Shown here piece after piece: positions 33,211 through 43,240 of a DNA stretch of 64,000 nucleotides. The notes below the pieces were generated by a model, which had not been told where the DNA came from, made no database searches, and saw nothing but the letters and a program-made list of their open reading frames with translations. The DNA is from Phaeocystidibacter marisrubri (GTDB lineage Bacteria > Bacteroidota > Bacteroidia > Flavobacteriales > Schleiferiaceae), in contig NZ_WBVQ01000002.1 of the NCBI RefSeq assembly GCF_008933165.1, positions 124,001-188,000 on the forward strand, read 5' to 3'. The number at the start of each line of letters is the position of its first letter. Position 1 is the first letter of the stretch. The position numbers and the translations under genes are program-made.

Positions 33211-34050
33211 ATGGCTGAGAACCGACCTATCACCGTGGTCGACGCGAACAGTAAATCCGCGTCGAACGGTTTGTCAACTTTATGGAATTACAGAGAATTG
33301 CTGGGATCTCTATCTCGAAGAGATTTCCGAGTTCGGTTTGTTCAAACTCGACTGGGATATGTTTGGGCCATCATCCAACCCCTGTTTTTAATTGCCATCC
33401 TCACCTTCCTCTTTAGCAAGGTACTCAGCGTTAACACAGGCCATGCGCCCTATCCGCTCTTTGCGTTAAGCGGACAAATCCTCTGGTCGTTTTTCAGTTA
33501 TTCGGCCGTACAAGGCGGACAATCGCTGGTCCAAGCGCAGCACATGATTCGAAAGATTTGGTTCCCGCGAATCGTACTCCCATTTAGCAAGGCAGGGGTA
33601 GGGTTGATTGATTTGGCCATAGGACTGGTACTACTGCTGGCCCTCATGCCTATCTTCAATATGCCGTATTCGACTTCCATTGCTCTCATTCTTCTTGCCG
33701 TTCTCTTTACCGTAGTGGCAGGAATGGGAATCTCACTTTGGACATCCTCTCTAGGCATTAAATACAGAGATATTCAACACGCATTACCCTATGTCATTCA
33801 ATTCCTGTTCTTCCTAACACCCGTTGCTTATCCCAGTGGAATTTTGGGCAGAGCCGTTGGAGAATCGAATACATGGATCGCTTATCTGAACCCTATGGCT
33901 GGTCCGATTGATATCGCGCGTTACGGACTCTTTGGAAGTGAGATCAATTCATCCCATGTCTCCATCAGTTGCGCTATCGCATTTTTCGTTTTGATATCAG
34001 GTTGGATTTACTTCCACAAAGTTGAACGCAATATGGCAGACACCTTATGA
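33211..34050 (+). CDS. wzm: ABC-2 type polysaccharide export permease (Wzm/TagG-like)
   Basis: A 279-aa inner-membrane permease. An N-terminal LLGSLSRRDFRVRFVQTRLGYVWAIIQPL segment precedes five to six hydrophobic helices, with SLGIKYRDIQHALPYVIQF in the middle, typical of Wzm/TagG. It exports a completed glycan. Its stop overlaps the ATP-binding subunit gene by 4 nt. Its neighbours (sulfotransferases, glycosyltransferases) point to a sulfated surface polysaccharide. TAATTTCC lies just before the ATG. Confidence 0.93.
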   Translation: MAENRPITVVDANSKSASNGLSTLWNYRELLGSLSRRDFRVRFVQTRLGYVWAIIQPLFLIAILTFLFSKVLSVNTGHAPYPLFALSGQILWSFFSYSAVQGGQSLVQAQHMIRKIWFPRIVLPFSKAGVGLIDLAIGLVLLLALMPIFNMPYSTSIALILLAVLFTVVAGMGISLWTSSLGIKYRDIQHALPYVIQFLFFLTPVAYPSGILGRAVGESNTWIAYLNPMAGPIDIARYGLFGSEINSSHVSISCAIAFFVLISGWIYFHKVERNMADTL

Positions 34051-35261
34051 GTAATCCGGCAATTGAAATAGAAAACCTAGGGAAGGAATACCAACTTCAC
34101 GGAGCGAAGTCCTCTACTCTTTTGGGAAAACTCACCAACTCACTGAAAAGAGATAAAGACACTTTTTGGGCGCTTCGCAATGTAAATTTGAACATCGAAG
34201 AAGGAAAGGTATTGGGCATCATTGGCCCCAATGGCGCCGGAAAGAGTACCCTACTAAAATTGCTTTCTAGAATCACGTATCCCAGCGAAGGGAAATTCAC
34301 AGCAAGAGGGAGAATTTCAAGCTTGCTAGAAGTGGGGACGGGTTTCCATCCTGAATTGAGCGGCCTGGACAACATTTTCTTGAACGGCTCCATCTTGGGA
34401 ATGTCCAAGAGCGAAATTGAACGAGCCAAGGATGAAATCATTGACTTCTCTGGGGTTGAGAAGTTCATCAACATGCCAGTGAAGCATTACTCCAGTGGAA
34501 TGAAGGTACGTCTGGCCTTTTCTGTCGCCGCACATCTCACCGCTGAAATTCTCCTTATCGATGAAGTTCTAGCGGTTGGTGATGCCTCTTTTCAACGGAA
34601 GTGCTTGGAAAGAATGGAAAGTGTCTCCCAAAACCAAGGTAGGACGATCTTATTTGTAAGCCATAACATGCGGGCCGTTAAGGACCTGTGTCACGATGCG
34701 GCTTACATTGACGGAGGTCAACTCACCCAGTACGGCACAGCAGATGAAATCACAAGGTTCTACCATCAATCACTGGAGGAAAAGGCGCTAGATGTGCAAC
34801 TGGAGGCACGAACCGATCGCGAAGGAACGGGCTCTGTAAAGTTGTCGCGCATGCGTTTTATAGCTGAAGACGGGACGGAATTGTCCCAACTTACCCCAGG
34901 AGAAACGGCTGTTTTAGAAGTGGGATACACGGGAGCTAAATCTCCCGAAGGTCTTAATGTTCGATTGAGCATTGGCAGAGAAAACGACGGTTTTATCTGT
35001 GCGCTATCCAACCATTTGGCAGGAGAGCACTTTGGAACATTACCTCCAAACGGCACTCTGCGTTGCAAGTTGGATAAAGTTCCCTTCATGACTGGAAAAT
35101 ACACGATCAATGCGCGATTAACCCAGCACAACATCATGACAGATGATGTGAAATCGGCTTTGGTATTTGAAGTAGGCGAAGGAGATTACTTCAACAGTGG
35201 CGACTTATTCAGCACAACACGCACTGGTGTTTACATCGATCAACGTTGGTCAGCGGAATAA
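34047..35261 (+). CDS. wzt: ABC transporter ATP-binding protein with carbohydrate-binding tail (Wzt-like)
   Basis: A 404-aa ATPase. It has Walker A GPNGAGKSTLLKLL, signature YSSGMKVRLAFS, Walker B ILLIDEVLAVGD and switch histidine in FVSHNM. The C-terminal ~150 residues form a separate beta-sandwich like the O-antigen-recognising domain of Wzt, which reads the chain-end modification before export. It overlaps the permease gene by 4 nt. Its 3' end overlaps the convergent sulfotransferase gene by 12 nt. Confidence 0.93.
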   Translation: MSNPAIEIENLGKEYQLHGAKSSTLLGKLTNSLKRDKDTFWALRNVNLNIEEGKVLGIIGPNGAGKSTLLKLLSRITYPSEGKFTARGRISSLLEVGTGFHPELSGLDNIFLNGSILGMSKSEIERAKDEIIDFSGVEKFINMPVKHYSSGMKVRLAFSVAAHLTAEILLIDEVLAVGDASFQRKCLERMESVSQNQGRTILFVSHNMRAVKDLCHDAAYIDGGQLTQYGTADEITRFYHQSLEEKALDVQLEARTDREGTGSVKLSRMRFIAEDGTELSQLTPGETAVLEVGYTGAKSPEGLNVRLSIGRENDGFICALSNHLAGEHFGTLPPNGTLRCKLDKVPFMTGKYTINARLTQHNIMTDDVKSALVFEVGEGDYFNSGDLFSTTRTGVYIDQRWSAE

Positions 35262-36116
35262 TCGCCACCCTTTCTTTTTGCGCTTGGCTGCCTGACCGTG
35301 AAAAAGCTTGTACATGTATTCCGACCCTTCGGCAGATGGCAAACTGGTTTGGGGTTTCAATTTCCAATCGCTTGCATCATACCCGTGCTTTTCGAGGAAT
35401 GGATTGAAGACATCGCCGTACATTTCAACGTCTTCAGGCGTAAACCACCTGCGCCAACTGCCATAGCTCTTGGATCTGGCAACGTGCGAAAAACGCTGAT
35501 CTTCGGCGTCTTTGCTTGAAATCTTGAGTCCGAGGTATTCCTCGAGTTCATCTAGCTTTCCATCCATGAAGTCTTCATACTTCAAAATCAACCAATCTCG
35601 TGAGGACGCTTCATCAATAAAAGAATCGACCCCTTTCAATTGATTCTTTTGGCGTTCTTTCCATGAGGCGATACGCGCTGGACTGGTTGAGAAAAGTGCA
35701 TAAAACGGAACATCAGACGGGTGCTTCTCTTTGAATTGCGTCAAGCGTATGGCCCGCTCAAACTCCTTTTCATCCGGACGATGGCGATGGAACCAGCGGT
35801 AGAAAAATCCCGAAATCCATCGATCGCGGGGATCTCTATTAATGAAGATCTTCTTGTCAAAATCCGAATAATCTGCGAGCATACTTTCTGGAGTGGCGCC
35901 ATTGCCTGCAACCGTTGGCATCAAGGCTTTGATAAGCGTATGCTCCGCCAGCGGAAAGCTCGTTCCATCCAATTTTACAAAGTCATCTCCGCTCCTTTTC
36001 ACCGGTTCAAAGACTTCCATAACCTCCACATTGAGGTCAGACTCCATAGCCTGCTTAATTCGAATATGCAGTGCCGTAGTTCCACTTTTGGCCAAGCCAT
36101 AAATAAGTATGCGCAT
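35250..36116 (-). CDS. Sulfotransferase-family protein
   Basis: A 288-aa protein with the PAPS-binding 5' loop LAKSGTTALHIRI at the N-terminus and a 3'-phosphate-binding segment FINRDPRDRWISGFFYRW. It ends in a basic tail (QAAKRKKKGWRLFR). It would transfer sulfate from PAPS to a glycan or other acceptor. The ATG at 36116 is chosen, as TATCTTTA, a -7-like element, lies just before it. It faces the wzt gene and is divergent from the second sulfotransferase. Confidence 0.85.
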   Translation of the reverse strand: MRILIYGLAKSGTTALHIRIKQAMESDLNVEVMEVFEPVKRSGDDFVKLDGTSFPLAEHTLIKALMPTVAGNGATPESMLADYSDFDKKIFINRDPRDRWISGFFYRWFHRHRPDEKEFERAIRLTQFKEKHPSDVPFYALFSTSPARIASWKERQKNQLKGVDSFIDEASSRDWLILKYEDFMDGKLDELEEYLGLKISSKDAEDQRFSHVARSKSYGSWRRWFTPEDVEMYGDVFNPFLEKHGYDASDWKLKPQTSLPSAEGSEYMYKLFHGQAAKRKKKGWRLFR

Positions 36117-36223
36117 TCGGTAAAGATACATACCGATGTGAATTCTCAAACCCCAATCTCTCTGCAGAATTACTTTCAGGATTGTAATGCAGATTGTACC
36201 TTCCCTATCACAACCTATTCCCC

Positions 36224-36988
36224 ATGTTCAGGCTTCAATTCTACCGCCCCATCATCATTATTGGTATGCACCGATCTGGCACTTCACTCGTTGCTAAACT
36301 ATTGCACGACTGTGGTATCAATATGGGAGAACACCGGGATCACAACGAAGAATCGTTCCCCTTTTTAAATGTGAATCAAGAGGTGATGAAAGAACATGGA
36401 TCTTCTTGGATTGATCCTTCTCCTCTCCCCGCCGCGGTAGAAGCGCCTCAATCAGCTATGGGGATGTATGTAAATCACTTTCAACTCGACCCTTCCGATT
36501 TTGTCTTTGCCGGAAGACCTCGAAACCGAATGGTCATGTGGTTACACAATCAAAAATGGGGATTTAAAGATCCGAGAAACAGTTTTACACTTTCGATGTG
36601 GCTAAAACTCTATCCGAAGGCAAAAGTGATTCACGTGATTCGCCATCCCAGTTCGGTGGCCGACAGCTTGAAGCGAAGAAATGAGATTGATGGAGAAGTA
36701 TTCGATGAACGCCTGAACGACCTCAACTTCAACCTTCAACTTTGGAAAAAATATGTGGTAGAAGCGGAGCGGCAAATGGCTCTGGTTCCGAAATCGCGCA
36801 AAAAGACCATAAAATACGAGGACATTCTTCAAGGTGGCACGGCCCTCACAGATTTGGGTCGATTTGTGGGAGAAGACTTGGTGAAAACGTTCTCTGATCG
36901 CATTCACCCCGACCGAGGTCGAAGAGCAGCCGAGATCGACCTTTCCTCTGTTTCTGATGTACTCACACGGTTTGGCTACGACCAATAA
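36224..36988 (+). CDS. Sulfotransferase-family protein
   Basis: A 254-aa protein with the PAPS-binding loop IIIIGMHRSGTSLVAKLL and the 3'-phosphate motif VIHVIRHPSSVADSLKRRNEI. It ends in a helical region with a Arg-rich segment (HPDRGRRAAEIDLS). The start at 36224 (MFRLQFYRP) follows directly on a TACCTTCC element; an upstream in-frame ATG is less likely. It is 39 nt before the first GT2 gene, so the three probably belong to one glycan locus. Confidence 0.87.
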   Translation: MFRLQFYRPIIIIGMHRSGTSLVAKLLHDCGINMGEHRDHNEESFPFLNVNQEVMKEHGSSWIDPSPLPAAVEAPQSAMGMYVNHFQLDPSDFVFAGRPRNRMVMWLHNQKWGFKDPRNSFTLSMWLKLYPKAKVIHVIRHPSSVADSLKRRNEIDGEVFDERLNDLNFNLQLWKKYVVEAERQMALVPKSRKKTIKYEDILQGGTALTDLGRFVGEDLVKTFSDRIHPDRGRRAAEIDLSSVSDVLTRFGYDQ

Positions 36989-37027
36989 GTAGAGTTAACG
37001 TACTTTCGCACAATAAGCAACACGCTC

Positions 37028-38083
37028 TTGCCTGTGGTTTCAGTCATCATTCCAAATTACAATCATGCACCCTTTCTCAAACAGAGAATAGAAAGTGTTT
37101 TGAATCAGTCTTATGACGATTTGGAAGTCATTATTCTAGACGACTGTTCCCCAGATTCTTCCCGAGATATCATCCAGGAATACGCCGAGAGGTATTCTCG
37201 CATTCGTACTCACTTCAACACGGAAAACTCGGGAAGCACCTTTGTGCAATGGAACAGAGGAGTGGAGATGGCCAAAGGCGAATACATTTGGATTGCTGAA
37301 AGTGACGACTTCGCCTCACCTCATCTTCTCGAAAACCTCGTACCCATCTTAGATCAGAATCCCAATGTAGTTCTTGCCTACGGACAAACGTGTGTAGTGG
37401 ATGAATCCGGTGATGAGCTAAGAAGTTACCTCGAGGATTATCGATTTCTATTTCCTGCCGATGCTTCTAGATGGGAAAGTGACTTCATCAATGAGGGAAA
37501 AGATGAAGCTTCTCGATTCCTACTTTTTCACAACACCATACCCAATGCAAGTGCGGCACTCATTCGAAAATCAGCGTATACTGGTGTAGGTGGAGCTGAA
37601 CCGGGTTGGAAGCTAAACGGCGATTGGATGTTCTATGCCAAACTGCTCATGAACGGCGACCTTGCATACTGTGCAAAAACGTTGAACTACTTCCGAACGC
37701 ATCCAGTAACTCAACGTCACCGAGCCAACTTGACCCCTGTGGTATACGATGAGATACTGAAGATTCTCGCCTTCATTAACCACCATGCTAATCCCGATAC
37801 GAAACGGGTGAGAAAGGCACATCGAGTGGTTTCTGGATGGTGGAGCGGCAGTCTGTTCAGACAAAGATGGGATTGGAAAAATGCCAAACACAATCTTCGA
37901 CTCTTTTTTGAGTTTCTCTACTGGAAACCTTGGCTCCCCCTAAGCATGCTGGCTACCACTTTCTTTTATATCCTAAGCAACCTAACAACGTGGCTTGGAA
38001 TAAAAGGAGAGTTGAGAAAGCTCATCAACAAACTATTTCCGGGTGCACTTTTTGACCCGACTCAAAAGAAGTCGAACGAATGA
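37028..38083 (+). CDS. Glycosyltransferase family 2
   Basis: A 351-aa GT-A enzyme. It starts VVSVIIPNYNHAPFLKQ and has VIILDDCSPDSS and the DXD-like WIAESDDFAS. The C-terminal third has a hydrophobic helix (LSMLATTFFYILSNLTTW) that may bind the membrane. It transfers a sugar onto a lipid-linked or polysaccharide acceptor. The start is a TTG at 37028 or a GTG at 37034. It overlaps the next GT2 gene by 4 nt. Confidence 0.88.
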   Translation: MPVVSVIIPNYNHAPFLKQRIESVLNQSYDDLEVIILDDCSPDSSRDIIQEYAERYSRIRTHFNTENSGSTFVQWNRGVEMAKGEYIWIAESDDFASPHLLENLVPILDQNPNVVLAYGQTCVVDESGDELRSYLEDYRFLFPADASRWESDFINEGKDEASRFLLFHNTIPNASAALIRKSAYTGVGGAEPGWKLNGDWMFYAKLLMNGDLAYCAKTLNYFRTHPVTQRHRANLTPVVYDEILKILAFINHHANPDTKRVRKAHRVVSGWWSGSLFRQRWDWKNAKHNLRLFFEFLYWKPWLPLSMLATTFFYILSNLTTWLGIKGELRKLINKLFPGALFDPTQKKSNE

Positions 38084-38940
38084 CCATTGGTGTCCTCATA
38101 CCTGTATTTAACGCTGAAAGCACCCTCACTGAAACACTGAATTCAGTAGTGCATCAAACCCGTTTACCCGATGCAATTTGTATCGTAAACGATGGATCTA
38201 CCGACCGATCTGCATCCATTATCCAAGATTTCCTCACCGCACATCCTGATCTTCCCGTAGAGATCATCACGCGAGAAAACGGAGGTTTAGGATCAGCCAG
38301 AAATGCAGGAATGGAAAAACTCACCACTGATTACATCGCCTTTCTCGATGCTGATGATGTGTGGACCCCTCATAAATTGGAGCATATCTCCAAAGCCATC
38401 CTCAATCATCCCGAAGCGGATTTGATCTATCATCCCATTTGGGAGTGGTGTGCTGAAACGGGCCAAATTCGAAAGCGAAGAGATCAACCGATTCTAAGTC
38501 CACTGGATATTTGGACGCACAACCCCATCACTCCTTCAGCATGCGCCATTCGTAAAAAGGCCATGGATTGGAGCTTTGAAACCGATCCTAGCATTCACGG
38601 AGTAGAAGATGCGCTTTTGTGGACCGTGGCTCTCTTCCATCAATGCACCTTTGTTCGCATTCCGAATGTAGATACACGCTACCGCTTGGGACACGGAATG
38701 ACGAAGAACGAAGAAGAACATGAGTGCCATGTTGAAAACGCCGTTGAACTCGCCGCCAATCGCGGTTGGATTTCAGCTGTTGACCTCTCCAAATTTCGAG
38801 CACAGCGTCACTATCACATGGCTCGAAATGCACACAAACGGAGAGAATTCTCCAATGCTGTCCAACACTATGCAGCCTCGGAAAACACCTTCAAGTCGAG
38901 CATTTTAAAACTGCTCGCCTGGGCCCATATTAGAGTCTAA
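38080..38940 (+). CDS. Glycosyltransferase family 2
   Basis: A 286-aa GT-A enzyme with IGVLIPVFNAESTLTETLNSV, ICIVNDGSTDRSASII and the DXD motif AFLDADDVWTPHKLE. It is coupled to the previous GT2 by ATGA. The acceptor is unknown; the second of two successive transferases in the glycan cluster. Confidence 0.9.
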   Translation: MTIGVLIPVFNAESTLTETLNSVVHQTRLPDAICIVNDGSTDRSASIIQDFLTAHPDLPVEIITRENGGLGSARNAGMEKLTTDYIAFLDADDVWTPHKLEHISKAILNHPEADLIYHPIWEWCAETGQIRKRRDQPILSPLDIWTHNPITPSACAIRKKAMDWSFETDPSIHGVEDALLWTVALFHQCTFVRIPNVDTRYRLGHGMTKNEEEHECHVENAVELAANRGWISAVDLSKFRAQRHYHMARNAHKRREFSNAVQHYAASENTFKSSILKLLAWAHIRV

Positions 38941-39160
38941 AAGACCACCGTCCTGCCCCCTCATCTATCGATAAATCACGCACTTGACCCAACGGATCGA
39001 GAAATCTTCTCGTTTTCATAGTATCGGTAAGACCTCCTCCTACCCTACTCTCTCCCATTCTACCCCCTTGGGAATACTGTTGAAACTATGCTACTCAACT
39101 GACACTAAACTCAAACGCCAATATGCGGTAAAAAACTACTAACTCAACCTCTGCATCATT

Positions 39161-42100
39161 ATGAAAAGAACGCTCTCCCTTTTCACTCTATGGGTCGGAA
39201 TGGCCTTAACCCCGCATACTCATGCAAGGGAAATTCCAGGCCTGCCTTTGGCCAACCAAAATGCTTCCAGCAATAAAACCGTTGCCGAACTTTGTCAGCC
39301 TGCTCAGGCACAATCCGACCTCAACTTTAACAATGTGCGCGCTACCATTCTTGGTGGTGGAGATATGTGGTGGGATCTGAATCAACCTCGATACGAAGTT
39401 CCAAAAGGAAGCAACCTACACTCCATGTTTGCTGGAGCCCTTTGGCTAGGTGGTGTAGACGAAGGAAATCAGCTCAAGTTAGCCGCCATGACCTACCGAC
39501 AAAAAGGTAGTGATTTCTGGCCCGGACCTCTGTCTAACGACGGTCTTGCCACCGTAACAAAAGAAGTCTGTGATAAATACGACAGACACTGGCTCATCTA
39601 CCGCGAGCAAGTAGAAATCCACAAGGCATGGCTGGATTGTCAGGATGATCCAGACTGTGACGTAGGCGCCGAATTCCCCGGTTATGAGGCCAATATCCCT
39701 GAAATTATTCTCAATTGGCCAGCTCATGGTGCAGATGGAGAACTGGCATACCGCCTCGCTCCGTTCATCGACCGGGATGGAAATGAAGAATACGATCCAA
39801 TGGTCGATTATCCTGCGTATGACATTGACCGCTCCTACGATTGTCAACAAAAAGAAGTTGACCTGCTCTATGGAGATCAGACGCTTTGGTGGGTATACAA
39901 CGACCGAGGAAACGTCCACACCGAGACTCAAGCAGGTGCCCTTGGTTTTGAAATTCGGGCTCAGGCCTTCGCCTTTGCAACGAACGACGAAATCAACAAT
40001 ATGACCTTCAACAATTATCGCATCATCAACAAATCCACCTTCCGACTCACTGAAACCTACTTCACCACTTGGTTTGATCCCGATCTCGGTTTTGCCGATG
40101 ACGACCTCATTGGGTGTGATATTCCAAGAGGATTGGGCTACTGCTACAACGCGGATGACTTTGACGATGGCTCCTTGGGATATGGATACTACCCACCTGC
40201 AGTTGGGTTCGATTTCTTTCAAGGTCCATTTGCCGATTACTTTGATGGTAAAGACAATGATAGAGATGGTTGCGTTGATGGAGTGCGAGATGAAAACGGC
40301 AATTGCGTGGGGGAAAACCTAGCCACAGGATTGAACGAGCGAATCATCATGTCGGGCTTCATGTACTACAACCGGGGCAACGATCAAGCTTCCGGCGACC
40401 CTGAAAATGCCGCTGACTTTTACAATTACATGCGAAGCCGATGGAAGAATGGCAATCCCTTAGTGGTGGAATCTCCATCTGGTCCGGGGAATACGAACAA
40501 CGGGGATGGATATACCGCCAATGGATCTGGACTGGCCACCCTCTTTGCCTATCCGGGAAATACATTTGATACCACGGGTGTAACTGCGCCAACTTCCGAT
40601 CAAAACTGGTTTGAATCTCCAAGCAACAAGCAAGACAAACGAGGCTTGCACAATGCAGGGCCCTTCTCTTTGGCTCCAGGTGCTCTCAACTTCATCACCA
40701 CCGGTGTCGTTTGGGAGAGAAACTTCCAAACACAAGAATTATTCGCATCGGTAGAGAAAGTAATTTTTGCTGATGATAAAGCCCAACAGCTCTTTGACAA
40801 TTGCTTCCAAGTCTTGAACGGACCTGACGCTCCCGACCTTGAGATCATTGAACTCGATCAAGAGCTGATTCTCACCTTGAGCTATTCTCCAGCCTCCAAC
40901 AATGCGAATTTAGATTACTCGGAAAAAGATCCACTCATCCCCCTTCCTCCAAACAAAACAGAGGCTCAGGTATTGGCCGAAAATCCAAATTACTTCAATT
41001 ACATATTTGAGGGATTCCAAATTTTTCAATTTAAGAACAAGAACGTTTCCATCGCTGATCGCTACGATCCTGCTCAATCGAGATTGATTGCTCAGTGCGA
41101 CTTGCGAAACAATGTCACCCAATTGGTCAATTGGGAGGTGGATCCAGAAATCAACCAGCTCATCCCAACCGACATGACGCTTGAAACCAACAACGACGGA
41201 ATCAAGATGAACTTTAGCATTACGGAAGATGTATTCGCAACTTCTACTAGAACTCTTGTGAATCATAGAGAGTACTACTTCACCGCAGTGGCTTATGCTT
41301 ACAATGAATATGAACCGTATGACCCTTATTCTGGAGAAGATGGTCAGCGGAAACCTTTCATCGCAGGTCGGAGTAATATCGCCACCTACACTGGTATTCC
41401 GCATAGAACGGAATCGGAAGAAGACGGTTTGATTCTCAATGCAGACTATGGAGATGGGGTAGAAATCACCCGAATTGAAGGAATGGGTAACTCTGGAATT
41501 GACCTGCAACTGACGCGTGAAACGGAAGATGAAATTGTAAACACCTTCAGTGCTGAACGCGCCACATATGTACCGGGCAGAGGTCCTGTGGAAGTCAAAG
41601 TGGTAGATCCGAAAAATGTTCCTGCAGGATCTTATGTGATGAAATTCGACGGAACCGACTCCGATGCCAATTGGACACTAGAAACGGAAACCGACGTGAT
41701 TCCATCCCGACGTAACATCGGATTCTTAAACGAGCAAATCATTCCTGAACTCGGGCTGTCCATCACCGTAGAGAATGTTCGACAACCAGGAAATGATACC
41801 AATGGAATCTTTAATGCGGGAATCATCTCGGCTCAAACCGTCTTTAGCGATCCTACCAAAGCGTGGCTTTCTGGTGTTCCTGATGATGACTCTTACTCGC
41901 CTCTAAACTGGATTCTAGCTGGAGCGAATACCAATCCTCAAAAAGCACCTGCCTTTCTTTACAAAGACTTCAGCGGTGATCCGAAACAGTACTTTGAGGA
42001 CCTGATTGGCGGAACATGGGCACCGTTCTACTATGCCAGTGGTTTGGATCGAGGAACAGATTCGGGTTATGCGGTATATGGCATGGGACCTTCTGATAAA

Positions 42101-43192
42101 ATCGTGAACAATGTTGGCTCACGCCTTCATCCTAAGAATCTTCACTCGGTAGACATTGTCTATACAGATGATCCTTCAAAATGGACCCGTGTTCCCGTGT
42201 TTGAAATGTGTGAAGACACAGCACTTTCTGAAGGTAAAGCGGCGAAACTCGGCCTGAGAAATGCACACGGATGGATCCTTCAGAACGGTCAGCTCGTTCG
42301 CGATAATTCCAACGAAGGCAAGGGATGGTCGTACTTTCCTGGCTATGCCATCGACGTGGAAACAGGTCAACGCCTCAACATGGCTTTTGGTGAAAACAGT
42401 TGGATGATCGCTGAAAGAGGAAATGACATGTTGTGGAACCCCACTCCTACTGTAGCGGTCAGTCCAGGCGACAATGTCACAGGAGGTTACCGCTTTGGAG
42501 GTCAGCATTACATCTATGTATTTGCACCAGAAGTCACCTGGGGACTAGACCTCATTGACGTTTCCTACAAGGGAAATGATGAAAAGGACAACCCGATGTA
42601 CAGTGAATTCATGGCGTTGGAATCTTCGATTAACAAACGGAGAATTTTCCAAGCGTGTTTCTACACCAACATCCCTATCACTACTCCTGTTTATGCTGAG
42701 AATGACCCATATACGAATATGCCTTCAGAAGCGAGAACGAGTATTCGAATGAATCGTCCTTATGGGGCCTATCAACCGGCCAACACTACTCCACAGAACA
42801 ATTCGAATCCTATGTATAAATTCAATACAACAGCCTTTGCAACGGTGCGTTCCGATCGGAAGACCGCTACCACGGCACTGGACAATATTCGAGTGGTTCC
42901 CAATCCGTATTACGCCTCTAGTGCTTATGAAAATTCACAATTGGACAATACCGTTAAAGTGACGAATTTGCCAGAAGTCTGTACTATCTCCATTTTCAGT
43001 ACCAATGGTACACTCATCCGACAAATTGTAAAAAACAACGCCTCCACTTGGGTAACTTGGGACTTGACCAATGACTACGGTGTCCCGATAGCATCTGGAG
43101 TTTACATCTTCCACGTAGATGCAGGAGACTTAGGTGAACACATACTGAAATGGTATGGCGCCTTGAGACCTGTAGATTTGAATGCCTTCTAA
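39161..43192 (+). CDS. Very large secreted surface protein with T9SS-type tail
   Basis: A 1343-aa protein with a signal peptide (SLFTLWVGMALTPHTHA). The long body is acidic and aromatic-rich, with repeated Asp-rich EF-like segments (FIDRDGNEEYDPMVDYP, DGKDNDRDGCVDG) that may bind calcium. The last ~100 residues read TALDNIRVVPNPYYASSAYE..TISIFSTNGTLIR..GVPIASGVYIFHVDAG, a type A T9SS sorting domain. The body matches no named family I know. Similar giant 'hypothetical' proteins occur in Bacteroidota. A terminator follows (43202-43240). Role unknown; surface structure or adhesion is a guess. Confidence 0.85.
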   Translation: MKRTLSLFTLWVGMALTPHTHAREIPGLPLANQNASSNKTVAELCQPAQAQSDLNFNNVRATILGGGDMWWDLNQPRYEVPKGSNLHSMFAGALWLGGVDEGNQLKLAAMTYRQKGSDFWPGPLSNDGLATVTKEVCDKYDRHWLIYREQVEIHKAWLDCQDDPDCDVGAEFPGYEANIPEIILNWPAHGADGELAYRLAPFIDRDGNEEYDPMVDYPAYDIDRSYDCQQKEVDLLYGDQTLWWVYNDRGNVHTETQAGALGFEIRAQAFAFATNDEINNMTFNNYRIINKSTFRLTETYFTTWFDPDLGFADDDLIGCDIPRGLGYCYNADDFDDGSLGYGYYPPAVGFDFFQGPFADYFDGKDNDRDGCVDGVRDENGNCVGENLATGLNERIIMSGFMYYNRGNDQASGDPENAADFYNYMRSRWKNGNPLVVESPSGPGNTNNGDGYTANGSGLATLFAYPGNTFDTTGVTAPTSDQNWFESPSNKQDKRGLHNAGPFSLAPGALNFITTGVVWERNFQTQELFASVEKVIFADDKAQQLFDNCFQVLNGPDAPDLEIIELDQELILTLSYSPASNNANLDYSEKDPLIPLPPNKTEAQVLAENPNYFNYIFEGFQIFQFKNKNVSIADRYDPAQSRLIAQCDLRNNVTQLVNWEVDPEINQLIPTDMTLETNNDGIKMNFSITEDVFATSTRTLVNHREYYFTAVAYAYNEYEPYDPYSGEDGQRKPFIAGRSNIATYTGIPHRTESEEDGLILNADYGDGVEITRIEGMGNSGIDLQLTRETEDEIVNTFSAERATYVPGRGPVEVKVVDPKNVPAGSYVMKFDGTDSDANWTLETETDVIPSRRNIGFLNEQIIPELGLSITVENVRQPGNDTNGIFNAGIISAQTVFSDPTKAWLSGVPDDDSYSPLNWILAGANTNPQKAPAFLYKDFSGDPKQYFEDLIGGTWAPFYYASGLDRGTDSGYAVYGMGPSDKIVNNVGSRLHPKNLHSVDIVYTDDPSKWTRVPVFEMCEDTALSEGKAAKLGLRNAHGWILQNGQLVRDNSNEGKGWSYFPGYAIDVETGQRLNMAFGENSWMIAERGNDMLWNPTPTVAVSPGDNVTGGYRFGGQHYIYVFAPEVTWGLDLIDVSYKGNDEKDNPMYSEFMALESSINKRRIFQACFYTNIPITTPVYAENDPYTNMPSEARTSIRMNRPYGAYQPANTTPQNNSNPMYKFNTTAFATVRSDRKTATTALDNIRVVPNPYYASSAYENSQLDNTVKVTNLPEVCTISIFSTNGTLIRQIVKNNASTWVTWDLTNDYGVPIASGVYIFHVDAGDLGEHILKWYGALRPVDLNAF

Positions 43193-43201
43193 AAACAAAT
43201 C

Positions 43202-43240
43202 GGAGCAATGTTGTATGGCATTGCTCCTTTTCTTTTTCTC
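43202..43240 (+). terminator. Rho-independent terminator of the giant secreted-protein gene
   Basis: GGAGCAATG pairs perfectly with CATTGCTCC over an 8-nt loop, followed by TTTTCTTTTT, 10 nt after the stop at 43192. The convergent VanY-like gene ends at 43240. Confidence 0.85.

Noticed and set aside
39479-40222. 247-aa minus-strand open frame
   Set aside because: Antisense to the large secreted protein; composition is the mirror of that gene and no motif is present.
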